NCBI GenBank assembly: GCA_001931905.2
Contig: MSJI02000568.1
Coordinates: forward strand, 1 to 61,927
From: Cladosporium sp. IMV 00045
Lineage: Eukaryota; Ascomycota; Dothideomycetes; Cladosporiales; Cladosporiaceae
Reading direction: 5' to 3'
Length of the DNA stretch: 61,927 nt
The translations under genes were made by a program, and so were the position numbers. Positions 36,606 to 48,084 of the stretch are shown here, one piece after another. Under the pieces are notes generated by a model, which was not told where the DNA came from, ran no database searches, and was given only the letters and a program-made list of their open reading frames with translations. Every line of letters begins with the position of its first letter. Position 1 is the first letter of the stretch.

Positions 36606-37509
36606 TTGCCGTTGCATGTCGTGCGCGATCGCGGTTGGTCGCATTGCTGTTGACAGGTCACTTGCCAGACTGGGGTTCGGTACCGATGGCCACAACTCAT
36701 CTGAACGCGCATGCTTTGGATTTCACGTGTGGCTTTGTGCGACGTTTGGAAAAAATGAATAGGATTAAAGCAAAAGGAACCCCCCAAAATGCTAATGTGA
36801 ATATTGAGATGCTCGCTCGTCGTCCTCGACGCGCGCAGACTGCTTGCGAGAATCTCAGAGTTCCCCATTGTCTGTACCTCGTCCTGCTTCCGATACCACG
36901 TGCTGTCCTGCGGCTGTCATTCGACACGTTTCAAAGCTTGGAGAACACCTGCCTCACACATCACCGGCAAGTGTCGCAACTTCCACTACAGCAACCATCC
37001 GCCCCTTGCAATTGCCAGTATACATCTTGAGTGTTCGACAAACATTCAGCGCGCATGACACGTTATAAAGAGCGCTCATGCACCAGCGGGCAATTCTGCT
37101 TCCGCTCTCGAAGTTCACTGATCAAACGGCAGCAGCGACATCATTCACTGCCGGTCCTTCCACGTCGACCTGACGTGAGTGCAGGTCGTAACTTATGACA
37201 TTTCAAGCAAGCCAGCGGCTTACACAGCAGTGCAGGAACAATACACACGCACACCCGTCTCTCGTCACTTCTTCGTCTGTGGGCATTGCCTGCCGCCCAA
37301 CTTCGCCAAACACTCTCTTTTGTCATTGCCAAACTTCACGCTCCTTTGTCCACCACCTTGACTTCAATAACAAACCTATCAAACAGAAAACACAACCCAA
37401 CCAAGCAGCGCCGGCGTTGCAAGCACTACTACGACCTACCTGTGTCAACCGAATCGACTGATCTCCCAATCTGACGACCAATCCCTCCACGCAGTCTCAC
37501 CAACTCACC
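36606..37509. other. Intergenic region, no gene seen
   Basis: Nothing coding-like. The last 250 bp are A/C-rich leader-like sequence before the next gene. Confidence 0.5.
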
Positions 37510-38484
37510 ATGGACAAAGCACCCCTCCACCGCCGCGCCTCCTGGGGCAAGAACCAGCAATCGTACGAAGCCTACATGCGCAACGACCTCGCCAAGACCC
37601 GCTCTCCCACCTCCAGCCAGGACTACGGCATGGGCAACTTCTCCTACGACAACAAGTACCTCAGCGACTGGGCCATGCCAGACGACATCAAACACCAGCA
37701 CCTGCCCAAGCAAATCTTCGACAAAGCCGAAGACTGGAGCACGTCCGGCGCGGCCCTCGACACCGCCCTCGAGCGAATCGACAACCTCAGAGCAGACGCC
37801 ATCAACCGCGGCTGGCCCGACAAGCGCCACGCCCACCTCTCCCGCCCCCACTGGCCCTCCCCGACCGGTCCCGGTGCCCAATCCCCCGCCGTGGGAGCAG
37901 CAGGCTCGCCCATCTCGCCCATCCCCTCCTTGCCAGACACTATGGAGCGTGTAGACTTCACCCTCCCCTACGCCCACCGCAGCACGCCAAACACCCTGCA
38001 CCCCGCACCGCCGATGGGAATGGAATCCCCACCCATCACACCCCTCAACGCGCCCACCACCCCTGCCAACCCCGCCGAAATCCCACCCGCCACCCTTCCG
38101 GACATGACAAAACTGAACACCCAGCTCAGCCCACCCCTCGACTCCACCCTTCCCAGCCCCAACCCCCTGAACCCCGCCTCCCAGTCTCCCCAATTCGACG
38201 AACACGCCTGGGAAACGTACCTCTCCCAATTCTCCGCCGAGTTACGGGACCTTCGCCTCAACGCGCTGGCGCGCTTCAAGGGCACCGCGCGGGATATCGA
38301 GAAACTGACGGCCGAGTACGCGCACACGGCGGAGTATGAGGGGGTTTTCAAGTTTTTTAAGTTGTGGTGGGAGGGCCAGAGGGGGAAGGTTAGGTTGTAT
38401 GAGGAGAGGGTGGCGGGGCTGAGAGTGCCGGAGGTGGGGGAGGTGAGAGGGGAGAGGGAGAGGTTGGTTGGGAGGGGGTTGTAG
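37510..38484 (+). CDS. Proline-rich protein of unknown function
   Basis: An intronless frame of 324 residues. Residues 1-110 are fairly ordered (KNQQSYEAYMRNDLAKTRSP, ALDTALERIDNLRADAINRG). Residues 110-240 are Pro/Ser/Thr/Ala-rich with SPISP, PPITP and TTPANP motifs, likely disordered and phosphorylated. The C-terminal 85 residues look helical and charged (TYLSQFSAELRDLRLNALAR, FKFFKLWW). Codon choice shifts from C-ending at the start to AGG/GGG/GAG at the end. I do not recognise a family. Confidence 0.75.
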   Translation: MDKAPLHRRASWGKNQQSYEAYMRNDLAKTRSPTSSQDYGMGNFSYDNKYLSDWAMPDDIKHQHLPKQIFDKAEDWSTSGAALDTALERIDNLRADAINRGWPDKRHAHLSRPHWPSPTGPGAQSPAVGAAGSPISPIPSLPDTMERVDFTLPYAHRSTPNTLHPAPPMGMESPPITPLNAPTTPANPAEIPPATLPDMTKLNTQLSPPLDSTLPSPNPLNPASQSPQFDEHAWETYLSQFSAELRDLRLNALARFKGTARDIEKLTAEYAHTAEYEGVFKFFKLWWEGQRGKVRLYEERVAGLRVPEVGEVRGERERLVGRGL

Positions 38485-39370
38485 GGGGGTCGAGGAATGG
38501 GGGAGGGGGAAGGGGAGGGGTGTCGATCGTGAGATGGAGGGAGGGGGTTCCCATCGTCTGGCTTGCGTTTCTCCCTTTGTTCTATTCTTTCCAACCTCCC
38601 TTTCTTCCTCAAAAGAGAGGTCGCACGTGTGTGGATGACTTCCGAGCAAGATATCACTCCGGCTTGTTTTGCGAAATATTCCCTAAGCGGGCAGAACGCG
38701 TATGGTGGGAGCATCGCATTCGGAGGAAATGAACTGCGCTGAGAGAAAGAGCCCGGTGTTTTCTTCTGCTCTATTGTCTTTGTCGCCCTCTTTTCTTCTT
38801 TCCTCTTGCTTCGTTCTTCGGGGTTTCGAATCAGAGACCTAGAAAGGTCGTTTCCATACCTACATGTAGGTACCTAGGTAGGCAAAGCGGTATTTTTTCG
38901 ATAGCAAAATGGCATGAGATTATGGAATTATCTTGTGTTTCATGTGGAAAGAGTAGAGTTATTTTTTTTTTTTTTTGTTCTGGAGGTCGACTCACACACG
39001 CCCTTTCAGAGCCTCCCTCCTCGTGCTGGAGGAAGCCTTGCGTTACATCGAATTTGTAGGGTGGAGATCTTTCGTCTTCTTTCGCGCTGTCGCTTGATTG
39101 ATACACGATATTTTTGTACAATTTCTCCTCTCTTTTTGTCTTTTTCCCCTCCTTCTTCTGCTCTCCCATGCAAGGTCCGTGGACTTTCATGCCTCCTCCT
39201 TTTTCTCTCTCAAAACCCAAAGATCCAATAAAACGCCATCGCTTATGCCTCTTGCTCTTTTTTCGCAAAGCCCTGATCGTACAATGTAGAAAAATCCCCA
39301 ATATCAAGAAAACCCTCCCATCCCTCTCTCCCTCCCCTCCCCTCCCCTACCCTCATCCCTCGACACCACC
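38485..39370. repeat. Convergent intergenic region with palindromes and pyrimidine tract
   Basis: No gene seen. Two adjacent palindromes, CCTACATGTAGG at 38859-38870 and TACCTAGGTA at 38871-38880, sit between the two 3' ends. A run of about 15 T lies near 38961 and a C/T-rich tract (CCCTCCCCTCCCC) near 39310-39350. Confidence 0.45.
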
Positions 39371-40000
39371 CTACAAATGCATCGGCGCCAAACTCAGAAT
39401 CTTACTCCACCTCTTCCCCCTCAGTTCCTGTCCCACAACACCATTCAGACGACTCCCGATCGGATCTCCGCCCTTGTTGATCAGGACGCAGGCATTATCG
39501 TCAAATTTCACAACACTCCCGTCGGGGCGGGAGAATTGCTTGGCCGTGCGGACGATCACGGCGTGGCGGATGTCGCCTCTGCGCACTTTGTTGGCCGCGC
39601 TGACACTCACGCTGCCGCCGCCGCCGGACTCGGAGCCGAAGTTGCGCTGTTTTTGGACGACGACTATTATGCGGTCGCCTGGGAAGGGGGATGTTAGTGG
39701 TTTGGATGAAGTGGGTGGTGGTGTTGGTGGTGGTGGGAGTGGATGTGGATGTATGCGATGGCTTCTTCGGAGCAAGGCTGGGTTTTCGGTTCGCCCGTCT
39801 CTTTCTTTACGTACCAACTCGGGCTGCAGTGTTTCTCTTCAGGACGTTGATGCACTCGGCCACGGCGGCGCCGGAGTTGTCGATGACATTCAGCATGGAC
39901 TTGAGTAGATATTGTGTTAGCGAGGCCTGTTCTGTTTGTCTGGGTGTCTGATGCGCAGGGTTGCGTGGGTGGGTTATGGACATACCTTGAGTTGGATCAT
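39371..40000 (-). CDS. MRPL38: Mitochondrial large-subunit ribosomal protein uL14m
   Basis: Exons 39986-40000, 39815-39899 and 39371-39678 give 135 residues. The first exon is 15 nt (MIQLK). The joined protein starts with the bacterial-L14 pattern [20 protein letters not shown]. It continues [52 protein letters not shown] and [20 protein letters not shown]. This is the mitochondrial form (Mrpl38 in yeast), not cytosolic uL14. A Gly/Ser-rich insert ([17 protein letters not shown]) is lineage-specific. No obvious presequence is present. It is divergent from SET9. Confidence 0.93.
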
Positions 40001-40955
40001 CTTGGGCGACTTCTTCCTCTTCTTCGAACTTCCGCGCGACGACTTGCTTCTGGCTGTTGGTGGATCGGATAGCACGACTATCTCACGTGCGGCAGAGGAA
40101 GTTCGCGGAGGTGCTGGCCCATGTCCCAGTACTGAATACTAGCCGCCTTCTAGCGCGTGGGTGCGGGCCGAGTCTGCAAGCCCTATAGCGCGCGGCTGGC
40201 GGCAGTTTGTTGCTTCGGGAATGAGGGACGATGGGATAGGTTGATTTTGAAGGTTTGCAGGCTTGATGAGCTAGGGTTACCGCGATAGATGCTGCAAACC
40301 TTTCATCCTCTCAAAAACCATGCGAGTGGATGTCTCGCACCCCGAAGACAGGGGCCCTTGGGGAGATGCATGTATGGCCAACTCCAAGTAGTCCGTAGTC
40401 GAGTTATGAATTACATCTGCCTGCATTCACTTCCAATCCCACCAAGCAAGGCACAACAACAACACCAACACCACGCCTCTTCCCACAACACACACACATC
40501 ACTCTTCCCCTCCTCCATTGTTCCCCCATTCACTCTTTATTGTTGGCGCGGGTGTCTGCATCTCTGGCGCATTTGTTTTCTGCCTTGTTTCGCCCAGCAA
40601 CAACAAAGAACACCACCACCACCTCCTCCTCCTCCTCGCATATATCCATTGACTGCAGCTGTCCGCAGCCGGTTGCTTGGGAAATCCTTCGCTCTCTCGC
40701 TCGCTCTCTTCCAGCCTTCCAGCCTCTCTCTCTCCTCGTGCCGCGCCTACCTGCATCTTACCACCACCGCCCGCCCGGCATATTACCTCATCGCCCATAC
40801 TTCCACGACACACTCCCGCGCAAAGGTTCTCGAGGTTATGCGACACACAGGGCAGACTCCCCGTGCGCGCTAGAATCTCCGGTTGTTGACATCGTTGTTT
40901 ATTTCTACCTCCGTCTCTACCTCGCCTTCAATCTTCCTTGCGCCGAAGCGCAAAT
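40001..40955. promoter_or_regulatory. uL14m-SET9 divergent intergenic region
   Basis: About 955 bp between two outward-facing genes. A C/T-rich segment (about 40490-40900) with CCACCACC and CTCTCTCTC runs leads to SET9. No gene seen. Confidence 0.5.
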
Positions 40956-43522
40956 ATGCCGGCTCGCGCGGCTGATCTCGACACTGCGCTGCAGAAGAAG
41001 GGCGGCCTGAACCTTTCGCAACTCGCCAACTATGACGACCTGATCACGGACGCTCTGGTCGATCGCGTAAGTCGCCGCATCTCTTGTCTACCTTTCAATT
41101 GCGCCTTGCCTAGTCTCAACCACTCACACATGTCATTCCACAGGTCTACTTCTGGTCCGAAATCCGCAAGCTGAAACCCAACTTCCACGCCTCGCGCGGC
41201 ATCCAAGAAGAAGCCGTCTGCAAGATCCTCCAGCGCGATGTCATCGTCAACAAAGACGCCACCCTGGCTCACCGCAACCTGCTCCGCCTGCCCGGCATCG
41301 CAAAGTACCTGCGCAGCCTCCGAACCCCCGACGAGAAAGAGCACTTCGAGCGCCACCTACGCAAATACGTCAATATGTACCTGCCGGACTGCCCCTTCGA
41401 AGTCTGCACCACCAACCGCTACACCATCCTGACGCACGAGGCTTGCGTCGTCGCCCGCCGCTTCATCAAGCAGGGCGAGCCCATTCGCTTCCTGAGCGGC
41501 ATTCAGGTTGAAATGACCGAGAAGGAAGAGGAGGAACTCTCGAGCAGGACGGATTTCAGCATCGTTATATCCAGCCGAAGGAAACGCCCGAGTCTTTTCC
41601 TTGGACCTGCGCGCTTCGCCAACCACGATTGCGACTCGAATGCGCGACTTTCGACCAGTGGTCCGCATGGCATTCACATTGTCGCGAGGAAGAGTATTGC
41701 TGTGGGTGAAGAGATTACGGTACAGTATGGAGATAACTACTTTGGAGAGGACAACTGCGAGTGTCTTTGCGGGTCGTGCGAGAAGGCTTCTATCAATGGA
41801 TGGGATCCTAGGGGACCTATTTTGCATGAGAGCGATAGCGAGGACGACGAATCTGAAACGGAAGAGGAGCAAAAACCTTCCCCTCCTCCGAAGAATACCG
41901 GAGCAACCGCTTCTGGATCGCTGAAGAGGAAACGAGGAGATATTCTGGAAGGTGGTCTTGACGATGACGATACACCACGAAAGCGCGACCGAGCAGAGGC
42001 GAACAATCTGCCTAGTTTGAATCAACGCAATCTCAAGATGGAGGGCGACGGAAGCACTCAAAACGCGCAAGAAATGATGGCCAATTGGTTCGAAAAAAGA
42101 CGACAGGAAGATTTGCAGAACAGAGAGGAACGCGGATTACTTCAAAACTTGCAGGAACAATTCAACATCAAAAGAAACATTCAAGGGAGGCGAGTATCCC
42201 AGCAAGAAACGGATCAGAAACAGAGCGTGATCGGGAGGATGTTCGGAATGATCACAGGCGCGACCGCAAGGAAAGTCGCAAAGCTCCAGGCGGAAATTGA
42301 CGACATGAACAATCAGACTGCCGCTATGATGCGCGTCGATGTGTCGGAAGTGCCGCAACATTACAGAAGATCATCGCGAAAGCGAAAGGTCGAAGAGGCG
42401 TTCGAAAAGGAAATCACTTCGCCTGGAAAGAAAATCAAAAACGCAAGCGATACAGAAACATCAGAAGATGGCGGCTCGTGGAAAGTCACCGATAAGTTTT
42501 CTCGATCCAAACCAATCCCGGGCTCTGCTAGGAAAGACCGCCATCAATCGAATCTGCGAAAAGTCCTGAACGCGGACGACGACGACGACGACGAGCCCGT
42601 GGACATTTTCGAAGTACCGGACTCACCAGTCCCAGACGACAGACCCAATCGCGGTCGCGGGAGGCCAAGAAAGCAACTTCCAAACACCACCCTCAGAGAA
42701 GACTCCAACCAACGCCTCGAAGCCGCCCAGCACTCGACAGACACCAGTTCGAACTCCTCAGTGTTCAGCCACGAAGGCCACGCGGGCGAAGTGTCCTCCT
42801 CCCTCTCTTCCACGGAAATCTCACCAAACCGCCTCGACGGATTCGCAGCGGGCAACATCTGCCAAAACATCGTGGAAATGTACACCTCCGAACCCTCGCC
42901 CACAGCCGAAAACTGGGACGAAGAACGCAAACAAACCGCCGCACGCATGCAAGGCTGGGCGCGCGGCCGCCTCCCCGTGCGCAAGAGCAGCCGCCGCAGC
43001 ACCCTGCTCCCCTCCCCCGCGCAAGCCATCACGAGCATCGAATCCGGCTCCAAACGGCGAAACGGCCCACAAACCCGCTCATCCCCCTCCTCCGACTCCT
43101 CCCCCGCCCGCGGCACCCCCCGCACACCCGGCGACTACCACCTCACCACCGCGCTTTTGGCCACAACCTACCACCGCTGGGTCGAGTGCCGCAACTGCGA
43201 CACCTTCTTCGTGCAAGCGGAAGCCTACCTCACGCGCATCGCGTGCCCGCGCTGCGAGCGGCATAGTAAACTCTACGGCTACCATTGGCCGAAAACGGAT
43301 CGCGAGGGGAAATTCGATGGTGAGAAGAGAGTGCTCGATCATCGCACTATTCATCGGTTTATTGACCCGGAGGATGAGCGTTTGGAGAGGAAGGGGAAGA
43401 GGGGTCTCAGGGAGGTCATTAGGGAGAGGGAGAGTAGTTCTTATTTTAGTGATGGGACGGGGGATAGGGGGGAGAGGTTGAGGAGTGAGGGGAGGAGGGT
43501 TACGAGAAGGTCGATGCAGTGA
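40956..43522 (+). CDS. SET9: Histone H4 lysine-20 methyltransferase SET9 (SUV420 family)
   Basis: Exons 40956-41066 and 41144-43522 give 829 residues. An N-terminal helical region precedes the SET domain. The SET motifs are RFANHDCDSNARL and GEEITVQYGDNYF, followed by a post-SET cluster NCECLCGSC. A long acidic and basic linker with several nuclear-signal-like patches follows. A C-terminal Cys motif (ECRNCD then CPRCERHSKLYGYHWP) is characteristic of filamentous-fungal Set9. It methylates histone H4 Lys20 with S-adenosylmethionine, linked to the DNA-damage response and silencing. The ATG at 40956, after in-frame TTG at 40938, matches the family N-terminus. Confidence 0.95.
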
Positions 43523-43592
43523 GGGAGGGGATGGGGTTAGGGTGGAAGGTGGGAAGGGGGAATGGGATGGGATTAAGGCAGTGAGTGGAGTC

Positions 43593-43664
43593 AGCGAGCT
43601 GCTAAAGCGCTTGCGAGTGTGATGTTTAAGTTTAAAGTGAGCGAGCTGCTAGAGGCGCTTGCGA
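43593..43664. repeat. Imperfect direct repeat downstream of SET9
   Basis: AGCGAGCTGCTA followed by AAGCGCTTGCGA at 43593-43616 recurs at 43640-43664 with AGAGGCGCTTGCGA after the same first half. Unit about 24-25 bp, spacing 47 bp. Confidence 0.7.
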
Positions 43665-43725
43665 TGGATGGCTTATGATGATGAATGAGTACCGGTCAAC
43701 TCGTGATCAAATGAAGTAAAAAATG

Positions 43726-43739
43726 GGATCACGTGATCC
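43726..43739. promoter_or_regulatory. 14-bp palindrome with E-box core
   Basis: GGATCACGTGATCC is a perfect palindrome around CACGTG, a basic helix-loop-helix site. It lies about 405 bp upstream of the dihydrofolate reductase ATG. No gene lies between 43523 and 44143, which is A-rich near its end. Confidence 0.4.
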
Positions 43740-44143
43740 ATCGATTTGAGCCATCACAGAACTCTAGACGCCTCCAGATGTGATTTCGTGTGCAAGATGT
43801 GTTTCCCAGCCCATGAAGAATGTATTCGTGTTGCCAGTAATAAAGTGTTTTACCGTAATAATCGAATCACAGCTCGCAAACCAAACAAAACGGCGAGTTC
43901 TCCACTTTTGCCATACCCTTCAGGAATTCGCTCTGAGTCTCCGCCAACTTCACCTGTCCCATTGACATCAACGTCAACAGGGCCACGTCACTTAATCCCT
44001 CATAAACTCCAATAAAAAAAAAATCAGAAGACAGGTGAAAATATCGGCAATACACAGGAATTCAAAAACACAAAAACGTCAAAAAAAAAGATCAAGAAAG
44101 CCAAAATTAAGAAATCCTCAAAAAGAAGAGAGAGAACAGAGAA

Positions 44144-44869
44144 ATGTCCTCAGAAGACTCAACAATGCCCACCCCCAAGAACCTCCCGGACCTAACCCTC
44201 ATCGTCGCCGCCACCCTCCAAGACGGCATTGGCAAAAACGGCACCCTTCCTTGGCCCATGCTGAAGAAAGAAATGGCTTACTTCGCGCGCGTCACCAAGC
44301 GCGTCATGCCTGAGCATCAAGAGTCGCCAGCATCATCAGCATCAGCAACACAGCCAAAGCCAACCACACCAGCCGAGCCAACCACATCAGCCAGACAGAA
44401 TGTGGTCCTCATGGGCCGCAAAACCTACGCCTCCATCCCGCCCCACCTCCGACCCCTCAGGAACCGCACGAACATCGTCATCTCCAGCCAAGCGCGCAGC
44501 GAGCTCTCCGATCTCATCCCGGAGGACAGACACGACGTGCTCCTCGCGCCCGACATTCCCTCCGCCCTCCGACTGCTGCAAACTTCCTCCTCCAACGGCA
44601 GCATCCCCCCTCTGGGCCGCGTGTTCGTAATCGGCGGCGCGAAGATCTACGAGCAAGTTCTGCGCCTGCAGGAGGCGAGGAGGGTGTTACTCACGAGGGT
44701 GCAGGGGGAGTGGGAGTGTGATACGTTTTTCCCGGAGTTGAGGGCGGAGGAAGGGTGGGTGAAGAGAGAAAGGGGGGAGTTGGAGGAGTTCGTTGGGGAG
44801 GAAGTCAAGGAGGGTGGGGAGGTGGAGCAGGGGGTGGGGTTTGAGATGGGGATGTGGGAGAGGGTTTAG
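44144..44869 (+). CDS. DFR1: Dihydrofolate reductase
   Basis: An intronless frame of 241 residues. The fold signature is complete: LIVAATLQDGIGKNGTLPWP at the start, catalytic Glu in KKEMAYF, NVVLMGRKTYASIP, LRNRTNIVIS, RVFVIGGAKIYEQ and the C-terminal CDTFFPEL. It reduces dihydrofolate with NADPH for thymidylate and one-carbon metabolism. A Ser/Thr/Pro/Ala-rich insert of about 30 residues separates the first two blocks, so the protein is somewhat longer than usual. An acidic C-terminal extension (EEVKEGGEVEQ) follows the core. The first ATG is used; a second is at residue 8. Confidence 0.95.
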   Translation: MSSEDSTMPTPKNLPDLTLIVAATLQDGIGKNGTLPWPMLKKEMAYFARVTKRVMPEHQESPASSASATQPKPTTPAEPTTSARQNVVLMGRKTYASIPPHLRPLRNRTNIVISSQARSELSDLIPEDRHDVLLAPDIPSALRLLQTSSSNGSIPPLGRVFVIGGAKIYEQVLRLQEARRVLLTRVQGEWECDTFFPELRAEEGWVKRERGELEEFVGEEVKEGGEVEQGVGFEMGMWERV

Positions 44870-45190
44870 GATTCTTCTTTCCTCTTTCTAGCGAACGGGT
44901 CGGTGAGTAGGGAGGGATTAGGTTGATGGTGAATGTGATCTTATTCGAGCCTGATTGAGAAGGCATTGGTCTACGGGTATGAGCAGGTGACGAGCAAGCG
45001 AGCGCGTTCACTTGATCGAAAGGGAGCAGCGGGGCCATTTTCCTGCTCCAAAAATGGCATGGCAACTCCATGACAGTTTGCATGTCATTTCTACACTTGA
45101 GAGAAGCTGTTAAAACCATCACTCCGCACCAAGATTTGTGCATTTCACTGCCTAAAAATGAGAAAAAGAAATACCCCGCCAGCGAGAGCT
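44870..45190. other. Convergent 3' intergenic region
   Basis: About 320 bp between the reductase and permease 3' ends. No gene seen. Confidence 0.5.
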
Positions 45191-47427
45191 TTAGAAATTC
45201 TTCCCAATCCCCTGCTCCTTAGTCCTGCAAGCCTCATCACGACTCTCCCCCGAACTCCCATCAAGCGCGGTAGACGTGGTTTGATGAACAATGATGTTGT
45301 CGAAAATCTGACACGAAGGTCGCAGGATCGTCAGCATTGCTGTGTCTTGCTGAGGGGGAAGCAACTCTTGAAGAGAAAGAAAGCGATGGAAGGACAGATG
45401 ACAACATACCGGACCTTGATAGGATTTCCTCTTGAAAAGCCAAAGCACGCAGACGAAGAGGATGAAAATGGCTACGACGGCTGAGACGTAGTCTGCGGTC
45501 GGTGGTGGTCAGTATGGTCAGATTGAAAGCGCGGTTCTTCTCTTGAAAAAGAAAGATTCGAGACGACCAAACTTACTCATCGTGGAAGCATCCACGGCGG
45601 CGGTGTTGGGTAGGACGAAGAACTTTGTTTCGTCTGAAGTTAGCACAAAGACATCAACCGAGTAAAGCAATCGATTTGCCTTGCTTCTAGGGGGACAAGG
45701 AACATACAGCCGAAGTAACCACAATAAAAACCACCGCCGTCCAATTAATCAAATACCCCGATATTCTCCCAAGAGGAAAATCGCGCCTCTCCCTCACGAT
45801 CACGTCTCGCCCTCGCACGAGCAGGATTATGATCGGCCCCGCGTACGAGCAGTTGAGGAAAATCGTGCAGCTGGAAATGTACGCGTTGAAAGCCACCGTG
45901 GGGCCCAGGTAGAGCAGGCCGAAGAGGAGGTTGAAGAGCGCTACGGCTAGGATGGCGTTCACGGGGATGTTGTAGCGGGGGGAGAGTTTGGCGAGACTGT
46001 AGAAATAGAGATAGGAGTGGTCAGTCTGAAGAACTGGAACGGTTATGTCTTTCGGTTGAATCTTTGTTCAAGAGTCTTACAGTCTAGAGCATGGCGCTCC
46101 TCCGTCTCGTCCCATGGCCCATAGTAACCGACTGCCGGAGGTAACGCTGCCGATTGTTCCGTTGATGAAGCAGATCGATAGCGCGCTGCTCATTACCACG
46201 CCGGCGACGCGGCTGTTGGTTCCTTGGATTATCATTTCGATCAGAGGGTTACCGGTGAGTGTTGTTAGGATTGCGTCGGGATTGGGGATGCAGAAGAGGA
46301 GGACGATGACCATTGCTAGTCCACTTGATAGTGTCAGTATGCTTCTTATACTGCTGTTAAGTCAATCTCGTCGAGAGCAACTTACGTCGTCCCTCCGATC
46401 GCAATGCACATGATCATAGCGATCGGTGCGTCACGAGTTGGGTATGGCATTTCTTCAGTCAGATGAGTGATTGCATCAAATCCAATGAGAGACAAAGCGG
46501 ATTGCAGGAGACCAAGTATCCATGCAACGCCATTGGGCCAGCCGGTCTCGTTTGTGAAGGTGGTGAAGACGAAATCTGCGTCTGTCTTCGGTGCTGTGGC
46601 GAGGATTAGCGCAGAGGTTGCGATCCACGCTATGATTGACCAGAAGACTAATCGCTTTTGTTAGACAAGAGTTGATGCTCTTATTTGTGGATCAAGCCTT
46701 ACGTGCGCCTTCGTTCCATTTGCCCAAGAAGCGATATCCGAAGATGTTGAGACCGATCGCGAAGCAGGAGATGGCGATGAAGTAAAGGTAGGTATGCCAT
46801 GCTGTGAGCTGCATTGTATAGTTCGAGCCAGCAACGACGGCCGCAGCGATGAATTGAGCTGAAACTGTTATTTCGGATGCCTTCGAGCAGATTCAAAACG
46901 AGATAAGACCCACCTCCAAATATGGCCTCTGTTGTGACGAGGGTCAGCCAACCGGCAAGGTTGATCCATCCTACGAGAAAGCTCTATTGTATCTGGTCAG
47001 CCACTGTTTCAGACAATCATGGACGATTTAGGCTAACCATTGAACATCTCCACCTCTCCGTCGACAAGAAATAGGAATAATGATACTGGCCACCAGCCGT
47101 AGGCCAGACAGAAGCCATTTCACCCAAACTGGCGGCAATGCAAAAATTACACAGCACGCAGAAAAAGAAGCCGTAGAAAAATGCAACCGGTCCACCGGCG
47201 GGTAAGACAATCGCTAAGGTACTGGCGAGTACTATCCATGTACTGTGCCGATGGTCAGAATTGCATCATGAGGAGAGTAGCTCTTGTGAGATGTCTTACT
47301 TGAGAATAGCAAACGCCATGCCAGTCATGGTCAACTTCGAGAACTTCTTCTCGAGTTGGCCTTGCACGGTGCTGACTTGTGGGCTGAGGTTCTCGACATG
47401 TTGTGCTTCTTGCTTGTATAGCTCCAT
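45191..47427 (-). CDS. APC-superfamily amino acid/choline/GABA-type permease
   Basis: Ten exons (47300-47427, 47038-47242, 46914-46983, 46703-46858, 46386-46647, 46081-46323, 45708-45996, 45577-45622, 45410-45492, 45191-45307) give 532 residues with no frame break. The fingerprint of the amino acid/choline transporter group is present: MAFAILNTWIVLAS, GGPVAFFYG, ASLGEMASVWPTAGGQYH and WILGLLQSALSLIGFDAITH. Twelve or so membrane helices are visible. The group takes up GABA, choline, polyamines or amino acids by proton symport. Next to it are a Zn2Cys6 regulator and a copper amine oxidase, so an amine substrate is likely (inference). Confidence 0.9.
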
Positions 47428-48084
47428 GGCTGTATAGTCGTATGTTTGATTCCTTGCGCCTGGGAAGATAGGGTCATGTATTGTCTCTGATGAAAGCGCG
47501 ATGAGGCCAATGCCCGAATCTCAACGTCTGGGCCGCACAGTAGACGATCTTGTAGTTATTTTATGATTGAGAAGCTGGTTCGCGAGAGACGAGCGAAAGA
47601 CGCGCTTTCGTAGAAGAAACGAATTCAAGGCCGCAATGTCGGTCTCCAACGACACTACGCGAGGGCTTTACAGATTGTATCCAAAGTGCAAAAACAGCAT
47701 CAACATCATGATGGCATTAAGGTACCAAGCATATCCGAAAGACCGCATGGCGACCACGAGCTGCCTTCATGCGGTGGTCGAGATCATCGCCCAGACCCAT
47801 ATTTTCCCCCCATAACCTTAACTTCGACCATTGCGGAGAAGCTTTCTGCGGCTCGCAAGTGGTGACCACACTCTGGAGATCTCTATCCTCTAACAGTAAG
47901 CTTTTGCATTGTGCTGGCGAATAGTGTTTAGAAAGCGGCATCGGCATCTGTTCCAAGCATTTGCCGCGCGGTCTTGATTGAAGGGTTGACTACATGTCGA
48001 TGACTACGCGATCGTGAAGAGTTGGAAGACTGATTATTTAGAGGGCAACGTTATCTCATCAGTAGTTGTAGTCAATCTCAATTG
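47428..48084. promoter_or_regulatory. Permease upstream region with GATA-type sites
   Basis: Two HGATAR motifs are present: AGATAG at 47466-47471 and AGATAA on the minus strand at 48051-48056. In ascomycetes such sites bind AreA-type nitrogen regulators. The 3' end of the Zn2Cys6 gene also lies here. Confidence 0.4.
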
